Shown here piece by piece: positions 1 to 9,264 of a stretch of DNA of 64,000 nt. The notes beneath the pieces are model-generated. The model ran no database searches and was not told the origin of the DNA. It saw nothing but the letters and a program-made list of their open reading frames with translations. This stretch comes from Ignavibacteriota bacterium (lineage in GTDB: Bacteria; Bacteroidota; Ignavibacteria; UBA10030; BY39), in assembly GCA_003327435.1 (NCBI GenBank), contig QOQV01000004.1, positions 65,037 through 129,036 of the forward strand. Reading direction: 5' to 3'. Made by a program: the position numbers and the translations under genes. Within the stretch, counting starts at the first letter, position 1. Every line of letters starts with the position of its first letter.

Positions 1-1582
1 TGTCTATATCTCCAACTATATTTCTCTTAGATACAGGAAAACTAATACTTACATAACCAGACTGAATAAAAGAACCGGTTCCATCATTTTTATAAAGATA
101 GGCTCTTCCATCGTATGAACCATAATTTAATAGTGCTACAAAATCATTATCACCATCGCCGTCAAAATCACCCGGGCATGTTGCTATTGGTGCATTAACA
201 TCAATCGTTGGAAGAATCCAGCTAAAGATCCCCTGACCTGTACCTCTTAATAATCTAATTTTGTTTTGTTCGTTGGTAGAAACAATCATATCTAGATCTC
301 TATCATTATCTATATCTGTAAATGAAATCGAATATGGTTTAAAATCACCCGACATTTCTTCACCAAGTGTAAATCCACCAGAACCATTATTTAAAAGAAT
401 TGTGTATTTAGAGCTATCATAGTTACTTACGATTACATCAATCTTCCCGTCGTTGTTAAAATCTCCACTTACAATATTTTGCGGTGAAAAGTTGAGTTGA
501 AATGAATCTGCAACTGCAAACTTAACCGAACCTTTTTCCGGTTTGATATTAAATTGAAAAACAAATGGTGATAGATTATATCCGCTTACAGATCGAATTG
601 AAGAATCAAGTGTAACTGTAATTTGCTCACCGTATTTAAATGGTTCCGTCGGTTGAATTTCAAGTGTATTTGAAGATGAGTGATAAGTAAAATTTCTTTC
701 GTACTTACCTGTTAAATTACCGTGAACATTAAGATTATAATTAGAAAAAGTATTCTCATCTATAGGTTCACTAAAGTAGATTTTAATACTTTCATTTTTA
801 GTTAAGTAACTAGAATTTTGATGAGGATATACACTATCAATTAAAACAGGGAAATAAGTTGTTGAATCGTTATATAAAGCTAAAATCTCGTTATCATTTA
901 AAACGCGGTTATAAATTCTGAAATCATCAAGATAACCTTTAAAGAAATTTCCGTTATGATTTTTCCCGATGAAAAAATCAGGACCAGGAGCATAATCCAT
1001 TGCCAAATTATGATTATCTGTCTGTTTTAATTCACCGTCAACATAAATTGAAGTGGTTGAGGTGGTTTCGCTAAGTTTTTTATATGTAACAACAACATTC
1101 TTCCAAACATTTAAATCATTTAGCCCATAAATTGGGTTAAAGTACATTCCGGGCTGTGCAACATTGTATCCATTCAAGTATGATAACTGACTTCCATTAA
1201 AAAACTGCTGATATCTATGTCCGCCATCTACCCATCCTATAACAACCCTTTCTCCACCCAGAATTTCCGTAATCTTATACCACCAGGAAATTGTCAGCTC
1301 GTCAGAAAATAGATTTGGATTATCAGGGATTGATATAAAATCACCGGTCCCATTAAAGTAATATGCTTTCCCAGGTATACCAAATCTATCTTGTGTTAAT
1401 TGAGAACCATTAACAGTTCCATTATTGTTGTTTCCGCTTTCATCATTTGCGTTTCCGTTAAATGGAAAGTAAGCAACAAGCCCCGAATCAAGATTTGCAG
1501 CGCTTGTCAATTGGTTAACGGTAACATTTTGTGCTAATGCTGAGGTAACAAGCATTAAAATCGTCATAAACATTGTTTTCAT
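1..1582 (-). CDS. secreted LamG / FG-GAP repeat protein (C-terminus beyond window)
   Basis: The reading frame is open from an ATG at 1582 to the window edge, giving about 527 residues without a stop. It begins with a signal peptide (MKTMFMTILMLVTSALAQ). Residues ~30-235 look like a LamG/concanavalin-like domain: LVAYFPFNGNANDESGN, a jelly-roll core, then a typical FKGYLDDFRIYNRVLNDNEI ending. An SbsA-type Ig-like segment follows (IKIYFSEPIDENTF), then FG-GAP/VCBS units with calcium-loop motifs such as GDFNNDGKIDVIV, DIDNDRDLDMIV and GDFDGDGDNDFVAL. This is a common build for exported or surface carbohydrate/protein-binding proteins. A type IX sorting tail is plausible but would lie outside the window. 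Eighty-nine bases separate it from the upstream repeat protein. The function is inferred from domains only. Confidence 0.85.
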   Translation of the reverse strand, partial: MKTMFMTILMLVTSALAQNVTVNQLTSAANLDSGLVAYFPFNGNANDESGNNNNGTVNGSQLTQDRFGIPGKAYYFNGTGDFISIPDNPNLFSDELTISWWYKITEILGGERVVIGWVDGGHRYQQFFNGSQLSYLNGYNVAQPGMYFNPIYGLNDLNVWKNVVVTYKKLSETTSTTSIYVDGELKQTDNHNLAMDYAPGPDFFIGKNHNGNFFKGYLDDFRIYNRVLNDNEILALYNDSTTYFPVLIDSVYPHQNSSYLTKNESIKIYFSEPIDENTFSNYNLNVHGNLTGKYERNFTYHSSSNTLEIQPTEPFKYGEQITVTLDSSIRSVSGYNLSPFVFQFNIKPEKGSVKFAVADSFQLNFSPQNIVSGDFNNDGKIDVIVSNYDSSKYTILLNNGSGGFTLGEEMSGDFKPYSISFTDIDNDRDLDMIVSTNEQNKIRLLRGTGQGIFSWILPTIDVNAPIATCPGDFDGDGDNDFVALLNYGSYDGRAYLYKNDGTGSFIQSGYVSISFPVSKRNIVGDID

Positions 1583-1671
1583 AATACTGCTTTCTTTTAT
1601 TAAATTGTAAAAATGCAGAATCTATAATGTACTTACTTAAGAAATCTAAAGGTGCAGGAAAAGTTAGTTTT

Positions 1672-4137
1672 CTACTTCAGTATTAGTAATTTTAGAGTGC
1701 TGCTAGATTCACTTGACTTCAAACGATAGAGATAAATCCCACTTGCAACAGCTTGCCCATTTTCATTTTTACCATCCCAAGTAACTGAATGATAACCAGA
1801 TTCCAATGTACCACTAAAAAGTGTTATTATCTCATTACCTAAAATGTCATATATTTTTAGAACCACTTCCATTCTTTCTGGCAACTCAAAGCTTATCGTT
1901 GTTGTCGGATTAAATGGATTCGGGTAATTCTGATAAAGTACGAATTTTGATGGAACTGGATTTGCTTTCACACCAACAAAATCAGGTGTAACAAATACAA
2001 ATGTATCTTGAGAAACTGTCCATTCAGTTCCATCAGTAACATTTACAAACCATGTATATATGGAATTTTTTATAAACAATTTTTTACCATCAAAATTAAA
2101 GGTCGTATCGTATATATCAGAAATTGTTGTGTCTATGTTTACTCCCTGAATTCGAAGTATATAAAATAGCGTATCTTCATCTACATCATTTGCTGATTGC
2201 CAGACAAATTTGACTGGTTCAGTAACATTTGAAAGCGTATCTCCATTAGCCGGGTGCTCAAGCGAGAAACCACCTGGTGGTGTATTAAACGGAATAACTT
2301 CAACCTGTTCACTTGCTTCGCTATATAAATTTGCAACATCCATAGCTTTAAGTCGATAATAATAAGGTGTTCCGTTTTCTAAATTTCTATCAATGTACAC
2401 CGTATCATTTTTAGAAACGGTTGTTAATAAATTTGTACTATCAGGTGTAAAATTATCTATCAAACTTCTATACAGAATATAATTTGCAATGTCGTGATCT
2501 GGATTTTTAAACCATTTCAATATTGTCTTTCGATTCCTTCCTGTGGCAGTTAATCCACTGGGTTGAGATGGTGGTGTCACATTTGCAATTTCAATAATTG
2601 AATAAAATGGCTTACTCCAATTACCGTTCGATTCAAGGAATCGCATCCCAACCGCGTGCACATCTTCAGTTAGAGATGTTGTTTTCAATGTATCAAAAAC
2701 ATTTTCAATAAACTGGTCAAATGAACCATCGCTTGCTTTAAGTTGAATTCCATTGCTTGCACCAGGGTCAGTATCTACAAAATATTCTGCATTTGTAAGC
2801 CTGGGTGGTAAATGAACAAAAAACGCTGACTCATCTCGAACAACAAATGGTTTTGCTATTGCTTTACCCCAGTTTCCTTCGCTATTCCTAATCCTAACGA
2901 ATAAACTATGCGCTCCTTCATCCATTGTTGATGTGTTCAATGTACCAAGAACATTTTCAAATACTCCGTTAAAATCTCCATCAACTGCATTTAATGCAAC
3001 TCCATTCCCTTCACCAGGGTCAGCATTTACAAAATATTCTGCATTTGTAAGCCTGGGTGGTAAATGAACAAAAAACGCTGACTCATCTCGAACAATAAAT
3101 GGTTTTGCTATTGCTTTACCCCAGTTTCCTTCGCTATTCCTAAACCTAACGAATAAACTATGCGCTCCTTCATCCAATGTTGATGTGTTCAACGTACCAA
3201 GAACATTTTCAAATACTCCGTTAAAATCTCCATCAACTGCATTTAATGCAACTCCATTCCCTTCACCTGGATCAGTATCTACAAAATATTCTGCATTCGT
3301 AATCTTTGGTGGCAAATGAACAAAAAACGCTGACTCATCTCTAACAATAAATGGTTTTGCTATTGCTTTACCCCAGTTTCCTTCGCTATTCCTAATCCTA
3401 ACGAATAAACTATGCGCTCCTTCATCCATTGTTGATGTGTTCAATGTACCAAGAACATTTTCAAATACTCCGTTAAAATCTCCATCAACTGCATTTAATG
3501 CAACTCCATTCCCTTCACCTGGATCAGCATCTATAAAATATTCTGCATTTGTAAGCCCGGGTGGTAAATGAACAAAAAACGCTGACTCATCTCTAACAAT
3601 AAACGGTTTTGCTATTGCTTTACCCCAGTTTCCTTCGCTATTCCTAAACCTAACGAATAAACTATGCGCTCCTTCATCCATTGTTGATGTGTTCAATGTA
3701 CCAAGAACATTTTCAAATACTCCGTTAAAATCTCCATCAACTGCATTTAATGCAACTCCATTCCCTTCACCTGGATCAGCATCTACAAAATATTCTGCAT
3801 TTGTAAGCCTGGGTGGCAAATGAACAAAAAATGCCGACTCATCTCGAACAATAAATGGTTTTGCTAATACATTACCCCAGCTGTTATCTTTGTTCTTCAA
3901 TCTTACATAAAGTGTATGAACACCTTCACTTAATGAAGAAGTTGGAATTGTAATGTTAAATTCTTCAAAAAACTCATTAAAATTACCATCTGAGGATATT
4001 AGCTGAGTTCCGTTACCTAAACCTGGATCTGTATCGATAAAATATTCACCTGCATCAATTGGAGATTGGGCAGAAGCAATTTCCATTAAACCAGCTATAA
4101 ACAGGAATGCAATTAACACTCTAATAACTGTTTTCAT
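1672..4137 (-). CDS. secreted repeat protein with FN3 and type IX sorting domain
   Basis: The protein has 821 residues. A signal peptide (MKTVIRVLIAFLFIAG...ASAQ) is followed by six copies of an 84-residue module (residues ~26-535). Each module starts near AEYFVDxDPGxGNG and ends near FVVRDESAFFVHLPPRL. Copies two to five are almost identical; the first and last are diverged. Next come a fibronectin type III domain (~540-625), an Ig-like segment with FVWQSANDVDEDTLFY, and a type A C-terminal sorting domain from ~730 ([19 protein letters not shown] to the final LKLLILK). By family knowledge the tail directs export and anchoring through the type IX system; the machinery is not in the window. 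A strong ribosome site (AAGGAGAT) precedes the ATG. The modules may mediate adhesion, which is inference. Confidence 0.88.
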   Translation of the reverse strand: MKTVIRVLIAFLFIAGLMEIASAQSPIDAGEYFIDTDPGLGNGTQLISSDGNFNEFFEEFNITIPTSSLSEGVHTLYVRLKNKDNSWGNVLAKPFIVRDESAFFVHLPPRLTNAEYFVDADPGEGNGVALNAVDGDFNGVFENVLGTLNTSTMDEGAHSLFVRFRNSEGNWGKAIAKPFIVRDESAFFVHLPPGLTNAEYFIDADPGEGNGVALNAVDGDFNGVFENVLGTLNTSTMDEGAHSLFVRIRNSEGNWGKAIAKPFIVRDESAFFVHLPPKITNAEYFVDTDPGEGNGVALNAVDGDFNGVFENVLGTLNTSTLDEGAHSLFVRFRNSEGNWGKAIAKPFIVRDESAFFVHLPPRLTNAEYFVNADPGEGNGVALNAVDGDFNGVFENVLGTLNTSTMDEGAHSLFVRIRNSEGNWGKAIAKPFVVRDESAFFVHLPPRLTNAEYFVDTDPGASNGIQLKASDGSFDQFIENVFDTLKTTSLTEDVHAVGMRFLESNGNWSKPFYSIIEIANVTPPSQPSGLTATGRNRKTILKWFKNPDHDIANYILYRSLIDNFTPDSTNLLTTVSKNDTVYIDRNLENGTPYYYRLKAMDVANLYSEASEQVEVIPFNTPPGGFSLEHPANGDTLSNVTEPVKFVWQSANDVDEDTLFYILRIQGVNIDTTISDIYDTTFNFDGKKLFIKNSIYTWFVNVTDGTEWTVSQDTFVFVTPDFVGVKANPVPSKFVLYQNYPNPFNPTTTISFELPERMEVVLKIYDILGNEIITLFSGTLESGYHSVTWDGKNENGQAVASGIYLYRLKSSESSSTLKLLILK
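2796..3803 (-). repeat. four near-identical 252-bp tandem repeats inside the coding sequence
   Basis: The motif gtaagcctgggtgg and its variants recur at 2795, 3047, 3299, 3551 and 3803, exactly 252 bases (84 codons) apart. The four intervening units differ by only a few substitutions each (for example D/N, F/I and M/L codons), while the outer two modules of the protein are strongly diverged. This indicates recent duplication or gene conversion of the inner units. Confidence 0.95.
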
Positions 4138-4163
4138 TTTATCTCCTTATTCGAGTGTAAATT

Positions 4164-5405
4164 TTATTTTGATATACCGCTGCCGGTGATTATAATATCA
4201 TTTCCTTTAAGTACCTGAGTTGGAGATGTAAACAAACTGATTACTTTAGGGCCTGATAAATTTTCATAATTGCTCATTGTAAATGAACCGCCGTATATCC
4301 CCATATCGTTTCTTGTGCGATCAATATCAGAATAGATTAAGGTTGGATGACCAGCATCTATACATGGAGATCCTGTTAGCAGATGAAAATCTCCATTTGA
4401 TGGATTTACAAATAACGGATCATTTGTTATGTTGTTAATTCCAGGTGTTGGTATAGTACCAGAGTTGTAGAAACAATTATAATCCCAGACTGATGATGCA
4501 AATGAGACATTATTTGTGTTACTCGAAAATATGTTACTATAAAAATAGACCGATGATGCCCCATTTAGCCCCTGTTCGTTTAGAACTGCATAATTTGAGC
4601 TGTTGTAGACGACGTTATTTGAAACCACACCTGTAAATAGCGGACCAATCCATCCCCCTGCATTATTGATACCTATTGGACAATTAGTTAATAAATTATT
4701 AGAAACAACAAAATTTGTATTATGAGAATTGCCACTGAACACTATTCCACGTGCACAGTTACTTATTTTGTTTGCAATAATTTGATAATCGTTTGGATTG
4801 CTATGAGTAAGAATACCGTAAGCAGAATTATCTTTGATTGTGTTTGCAATTATACTTGTGTAATTACCTCCGAACTGTATTCCACAAGAATCCAATCTGT
4901 TATTAAAAATGATAATCCTTTTATGGGAAGAATCACTACCATAGACTCTAATTCCGTAATCACCGGAAGATTTAATAAAATAATTATTTGCAATGATTGA
5001 CCAGTAAGTAAAGTCGATATAAGTCCCAATAAACCTGTTATTAGCAATAACAATAGGTTCATTTTGGGCGTAATTGCGGGGATGGTAAACATTTCCTCTG
5101 AGTGTAAAACCATAGAGTAAAGAGCCGCTTGAGCCGCTATTAAAAGTAAAAGCATTTGCACCGGAAACAACATCCACAGTGCTATCTTGTGCAATGACAA
5201 AAAGTTTTTTTGGTATTACAACAGATTCAGGATAAATACCCGAAAGAACTTTAATTGTATCACCTGGATTTGCTGCTGCAACAGCAGCAGAAATTGTTGG
5301 GTAACTTCCTGGTGTTCCACCCTGATCAACAAGCCGAAGAGTTTGACCAGTGGTAGCAAAATTAATAATAAGAGAAATAATAGCGAATAAAACTATTCTC
5401 TGCAT
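4164..5405 (-). CDS. secreted right-handed beta-helix protein
   Basis: The protein has 413 residues from the chosen start. ATG 5405 is preferred over the in-frame ATG at 5423 because GGAAAGG sits just upstream of it and because it opens a clean signal peptide (MQRIVLFAIISLIINFATTGQ). The mature part has the pectate-lyase-like entry motif SYPTISAAVAAANPGDTIKVLSGIYPE and a ladder of NNxF/NNxL turns (IVIANNRF, IIANNYF, IIFNNRL, VVSNNLL), then the FVNPSNGDFHLLTGSPCIDAGHP motif common in these helices. It ends abruptly in TSPTQVLKGNDIIITGSGISK, which looks like the first strand of an Ig-like domain, and it lacks a type IX sorting tail. It may therefore be truncated. No catalytic residues can be assigned. 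Confidence 0.8.
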   Translation of the reverse strand: MQRIVLFAIISLIINFATTGQTLRLVDQGGTPGSYPTISAAVAAANPGDTIKVLSGIYPESVVIPKKLFVIAQDSTVDVVSGANAFTFNSGSSGSLLYGFTLRGNVYHPRNYAQNEPIVIANNRFIGTYIDFTYWSIIANNYFIKSSGDYGIRVYGSDSSHKRIIIFNNRLDSCGIQFGGNYTSIIANTIKDNSAYGILTHSNPNDYQIIANKISNCARGIVFSGNSHNTNFVVSNNLLTNCPIGINNAGGWIGPLFTGVVSNNVVYNSSNYAVLNEQGLNGASSVYFYSNIFSSNTNNVSFASSVWDYNCFYNSGTIPTPGINNITNDPLFVNPSNGDFHLLTGSPCIDAGHPTLIYSDIDRTRNDMGIYGGSFTMSNYENLSGPKVISLFTSPTQVLKGNDIIITGSGISK

Positions 5406-5488
5406 AATAACCTTTCCTTTCATTAAATTTATTTACCTCAGTATAACAAATATTTTTTACAAATACAATACCCTAATAATGGTATCAG

Positions 5489-7450
5489 CTAATACAACTT
5501 GTTGGAGGGCTTATAAATTTTATTGTGTTTGAGGAGATAAACGGAAGTTTGAATGTACCCCAGCACCTCCCTTCTCATCATTTCGCCGATATTTTTTTGT
5601 TCATCTAATTTATTTAAATACAGTTCATTATCATTTCCTATGTCGTACAGCCCAATATTTTTTTCATAATCTCCAATTAGTAACCATTGTTTCCTTATCC
5701 ATCCAAATAAATTACCTGTAGAGAAAAACGCAAAGCCATTATCACTTGCGAGCATTGATTTGCCAAAAGATGAATGTATTGTTTGCAGTTGCAGAATATC
5801 CAAAATTGTGGGTAAAATATCTACCTGCGAGTGAACAGAAGTATCAAAACCTGGATTAATATGAACCGGGGAATAAAATAAACAGGGTATATGGAATGAT
5901 TCATAAATATTTTTCTCTCTTGTACCTTCAGCATGATCTGCAGTTATGATAAAAACTGTATTTTCAAAATAATTCAATTTTTTAGCTTCATTAAAAAATT
6001 TTCCCAAACTCCAATCCGAATATCTTAAAGAATTTAAAAACCTGTAATTTGCTACAGTTGAATCATAATACTCAAACTCCTTTGATGGAAGGTTGTATGG
6101 TGCATGAGAAGATAAACTCATTACCACACCTAAAAATGGTTTATTAATTTTTTCAAACTCCTGATTTGCTTTTTCGAAAACATAATGGTCAAATATTCCC
6201 CATGTTCCATCATCTTGAACTATGGATAAATCAAAATCTTCTTTAGATATATATTTATCGAATCCTGCCAATTTCGAATACGCTTCAAATCCCATAGAAC
6301 CCGACCTCGCACCATGTATAAAAATCGTCTGATAACCTGATTCCTTCAAGATACTTCCAATCTGCCTTAACGAGTGTTGCTCAATTGGACTGCCAAGTAT
6401 ATCATCATATGCTACATTTGGTATTGAACCAATTATTGCCTGTATCCCCTGAATTGTCCTCTGACCCGATGCAAAAAATCTTTTAAAATATCTACCATCA
6501 TTTGCTAACCGATTAAAAAATGGAGCAACTGAGTTTTTTTCAATTTCCAGTATATCCCCAGGCCAACTTTCCATTATCAAGATAACAACATTCAACTTTA
6601 TGTTTTTATCTTTCTCAAAATATTTAGCTCTCATTAAAGGAAACTCGTTATTAACAAACTCTTCATTTTTATCTTTGAGTAAAGATTTCACAATATTTAT
6701 ACTTTCATCTTCGTTCATAAATTTGTACTCTTTTAAATCTCCTCTATTAAGTGTTCGAATTACAGTAAACACCGGGTTTAAAGTTAGATGTCCTAATACC
6801 AAATTTTCATTTCTAAATGCATAACTTTCGCGCAATGGCTTTAACTGAAATCCTCCTCGGATAAAAACTAATATCATACCAATCGTTACAACAAAATAAA
6901 GAATATCATTGGGCAAATTATATTTGAATTTAATTTTGGATTTTGGTAAATATCTAAACCAAATGTATCCAAGCAAGATTACTAATCCCACAAATCCTAC
7001 CAAAGCAATAAGATATGTATTCAATATAATTTTAATTAATTCAGGTATGGTTTTAAACAGGTTAAAGATTTCATAAGACAATCTTCTTTTAACGAAATCA
7101 TAGTAAAATATGTCACCAGCAAAGATTAAAATTCCTATAACAACGAAAACAAAATATAATGATAGAATAAAAACAACATAGAAATTAGAAAATTTGAACT
7201 TGCCAGGAAAATTTAAAAACACCAAAAATACACCTGATAACATCATTATTGCTGAAAGGTCAAATCGGATACCAATTAAAAAAGATTTAAGAACCTCTGA
7301 ACCTTGAATTAGACTAAAATGATCAAAATAATAAACAAAAAATAAGAATCTGAAAACAATAAAAATTAAAAGCAGTGCAATTAGTGCTTTTAATGTTATA
7401 ATAAAATTTTTATGAGGTTTAATATAATCTATAAATCGCAATTTATTCAT
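5489..7450 (-). CDS. LtaS-like sulfatase-fold transferase (membrane)
   Basis: The protein has 653 residues. The first ~200 carry five or six membrane helices. The extracytoplasmic part from ~285 has the alkaline-phosphatase/LTA-synthase fold: metal ligand E294 in ILIMESW, probable nucleophile T332 in SGQRTIQG, H449 in SSHAPY, and D505-H506 in TADHAEG. By family knowledge such enzymes move phosphoglycerol or phosphoethanolamine groups from lipid donors to envelope glycans or lipids; in a Gram-negative host this would be an OpgB- or EptA-like role rather than teichoic acid synthesis. Its ATG overlaps the stop of the upstream glycosyltransferase, so the two are probably translationally coupled. 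The exact substrate cannot be told from sequence. Confidence 0.85.
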   Translation of the reverse strand: MNKLRFIDYIKPHKNFIITLKALIALLLIFIVFRFLFFVYYFDHFSLIQGSEVLKSFLIGIRFDLSAIMMLSGVFLVFLNFPGKFKFSNFYVVFILSLYFVFVVIGILIFAGDIFYYDFVKRRLSYEIFNLFKTIPELIKIILNTYLIALVGFVGLVILLGYIWFRYLPKSKIKFKYNLPNDILYFVVTIGMILVFIRGGFQLKPLRESYAFRNENLVLGHLTLNPVFTVIRTLNRGDLKEYKFMNEDESINIVKSLLKDKNEEFVNNEFPLMRAKYFEKDKNIKLNVVILIMESWPGDILEIEKNSVAPFFNRLANDGRYFKRFFASGQRTIQGIQAIIGSIPNVAYDDILGSPIEQHSLRQIGSILKESGYQTIFIHGARSGSMGFEAYSKLAGFDKYISKEDFDLSIVQDDGTWGIFDHYVFEKANQEFEKINKPFLGVVMSLSSHAPYNLPSKEFEYYDSTVANYRFLNSLRYSDWSLGKFFNEAKKLNYFENTVFIITADHAEGTREKNIYESFHIPCLFYSPVHINPGFDTSVHSQVDILPTILDILQLQTIHSSFGKSMLASDNGFAFFSTGNLFGWIRKQWLLIGDYEKNIGLYDIGNDNELYLNKLDEQKNIGEMMRREVLGYIQTSVYLLKHNKIYKPSNKLY

Positions 7451-8345
7451 AAAATAGAAATTTCTCTTTGAAAATTTGATAGTATTTTAGGTAATTTTTC
7501 GCCATAATTACATCTGTAAAATGATGCATTACTCTGTCTCTACAGGCAGCCGGTTTTATTGAATTAATATTTTCCACAGCCTTCACCAATTCATCTTCCG
7601 TATCACAGAGAAAACCAACATCAGGTGTAACAATTTCGGGTACAGCACCCATCTTTGTTGCAATCACTGGTGTACCGCTTACAAGCGCTTCGATAAGTAC
7701 CAGTCCAAATGGTTCTTCCCATCGAATAGGAAACAACAAAGCTTTTGCACCGGCAATTAACTCTGCTTTAACTCTACCACCAACTTCTCCATAATACTTT
7801 ATATTTTTTCGGAAAGAAAATCCATATCCTCCTGCTATTTTCAAATTAATGTTCATCTTTTTAGCGATTCTTATTGCCGTATCTAATCCTTTCTCCCTTC
7901 TACTTGTTTTAGAGAGAAATAAAAAATAATTCTCTTTATGTTCATTATAGATATATTCTTCTGGGTCCAAACCATTATAAACATAGAAATCTGAATTATG
8001 ACGCATTGCATGGTTTTTACTCAGAAAAACAGTATTAGGTAAAAATTTTTCACCTTCTTTCTTGTTCCCATGAATGGTCACAACAAATGGTTTGGGAATT
8101 GAAAAATCAGGAGTGTAATGAATGTGAACAATATCTGCATTAGCTGGAATGACCTGTAAATTATCTTTCAATTTACCTTTATATGAGATCACCTCAACAC
8201 CATCAACCACAGTACCTTTAGGTGCAATCAAATATACAGTGTGGCCTAATTTCTTCAATGCACGCGACAACCAGTAAATAATTCGCTCCGTTCCACCATA
8301 CTTCTTCGCTGGAAGAATATAATGAGACAATTGAACAATGTTCAT
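7443..8345 (-). CDS. glycosyltransferase family 4 (group 1)
   Basis: The protein has 300 residues from ATG 8345 (MNIVQLSHYILPAKKYGG). This start is chosen because it opens the first Rossmann strand and loop. A longer in-frame start at 8483 would overlap the divergent gene and adds unrelated sequence. The N-terminal domain has the GGTERI motif. The C-terminal donor domain has FLSKTSRREKGLDTAI and FPIRWEEPFGLVLIEALVSGTPVIA, the E-x7-E region typical of retaining GT-B enzymes. The protein is somewhat short for the family. It is cytoplasmic and probably builds an envelope or capsular glycan together with the adjacent GT2 and the LtaS-like transferase. The sugar specificity is unknown. Confidence 0.88.
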   Translation of the reverse strand: MNIVQLSHYILPAKKYGGTERIIYWLSRALKKLGHTVYLIAPKGTVVDGVEVISYKGKLKDNLQVIPANADIVHIHYTPDFSIPKPFVVTIHGNKKEGEKFLPNTVFLSKNHAMRHNSDFYVYNGLDPEEYIYNEHKENYFLFLSKTSRREKGLDTAIRIAKKMNINLKIAGGYGFSFRKNIKYYGEVGGRVKAELIAGAKALLFPIRWEEPFGLVLIEALVSGTPVIATKMGAVPEIVTPDVGFLCDTEDELVKAVENINSIKPAACRDRVMHHFTDVIMAKNYLKYYQIFKEKFLFYE

Positions 8346-8397
8346 AGATATGTATTTTTTTTGTATATTTAAATAAAAATTTGAATTACTTCCAAAT

Positions 8398-9261
8398 ATG
8401 AAAATAAGCGGATTTACTTTTGTACGAAATGGTGTAAAATTTGAGTACCCATTTATAGAATCTATCAAATCCATTATGCCCATCTGCGATGAACTTATTG
8501 TTGTGGTTGGTAATTCTGACGATGATACTCTACAACAAATAATGAATTTAAAAGAAGAAAAGATAAAAATAATTCAAACCATATGGGATGAAAAATTAAG
8601 AGAAGGCGGGAAGATATTAGCACAACAAACAAATATCGCATTATCTCATATAACAGGGGACTGGGGATTATATCTTCAGGCTGATGAGGTAATACACGAA
8701 AAATATCTTGATAACATTTTAAAAGCAATGAGACAATATTTACATAATTATAAAGTAGAGGGATTATTATTTAAGTATATACATTTTTATGGAAGTTACG
8801 ATTACTATGCTGATTCAAGAAACTGGTACAGAAAGGAAATTAGAGTTGTTAGGAATAACATCGGAGTTAAATCCTGGAAAGATGCTCAGGGATTTCGAAT
8901 AGATAACAGGAAAATGAATGTAATAGAAATTGACGCATATATTTATCATTATGGTTGGGTAAAGCATCCCAGAGCGATGATGGAAAAAATTAAAACCTTC
9001 AACAAATTCTGGCATGATGATGAATGGATAGAAAAAAATATTCAGATGAAAGAGGAATTTGATTATTCAATAATTGAAAAACTCAGAAAATTTGAGGGAA
9101 CACATCCAGAAGTTATGAAAAATAGAATTGAAAACTTCAATTGGAAATTTGTCCCTCCAGAAAAATTGAAAACTAACTTAAAATTTAAAATTTTGGATTC
9201 AATAGAAAGGAGTACAGGTATAAGATTAGGTGAGTACAAAAATTATAAAATATTAAAGTAA
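8398..9261 (+). CDS. glycosyltransferase family 2-like protein
   Basis: The protein has 287 residues. It begins with MKISGFTFVRNGVKFEYPF, a GT-A start seen in small family 2 enzymes, then CDELIVVVGNSDDDT (nucleotide-binding loop) and GDWGLYLQADEVIHE, where QADEV replaces the usual DxD metal site. It is the only plus-strand gene in its neighbourhood. It diverges from the GT4 gene across 52 bases and ends three bases from the convergent ABC transporter. It probably adds a sugar to the same envelope polymer as its neighbours, which is inference from context. An alternative is a lipopolysaccharide core glycosyltransferase. Confidence 0.8.
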   Translation: MKISGFTFVRNGVKFEYPFIESIKSIMPICDELIVVVGNSDDDTLQQIMNLKEEKIKIIQTIWDEKLREGGKILAQQTNIALSHITGDWGLYLQADEVIHEKYLDNILKAMRQYLHNYKVEGLLFKYIHFYGSYDYYADSRNWYRKEIRVVRNNIGVKSWKDAQGFRIDNRKMNVIEIDAYIYHYGWVKHPRAMMEKIKTFNKFWHDDEWIEKNIQMKEEFDYSIIEKLRKFEGTHPEVMKNRIENFNWKFVPPEKLKTNLKFKILDSIERSTGIRLGEYKNYKILK

Positions 9262-9264
9262 GAA

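Noticed and set aside
4722-5200. Antisense frames opposite the beta-helix gene
   Set aside because: They lack ribosome sites and family features and overlap a well-supported coding region.
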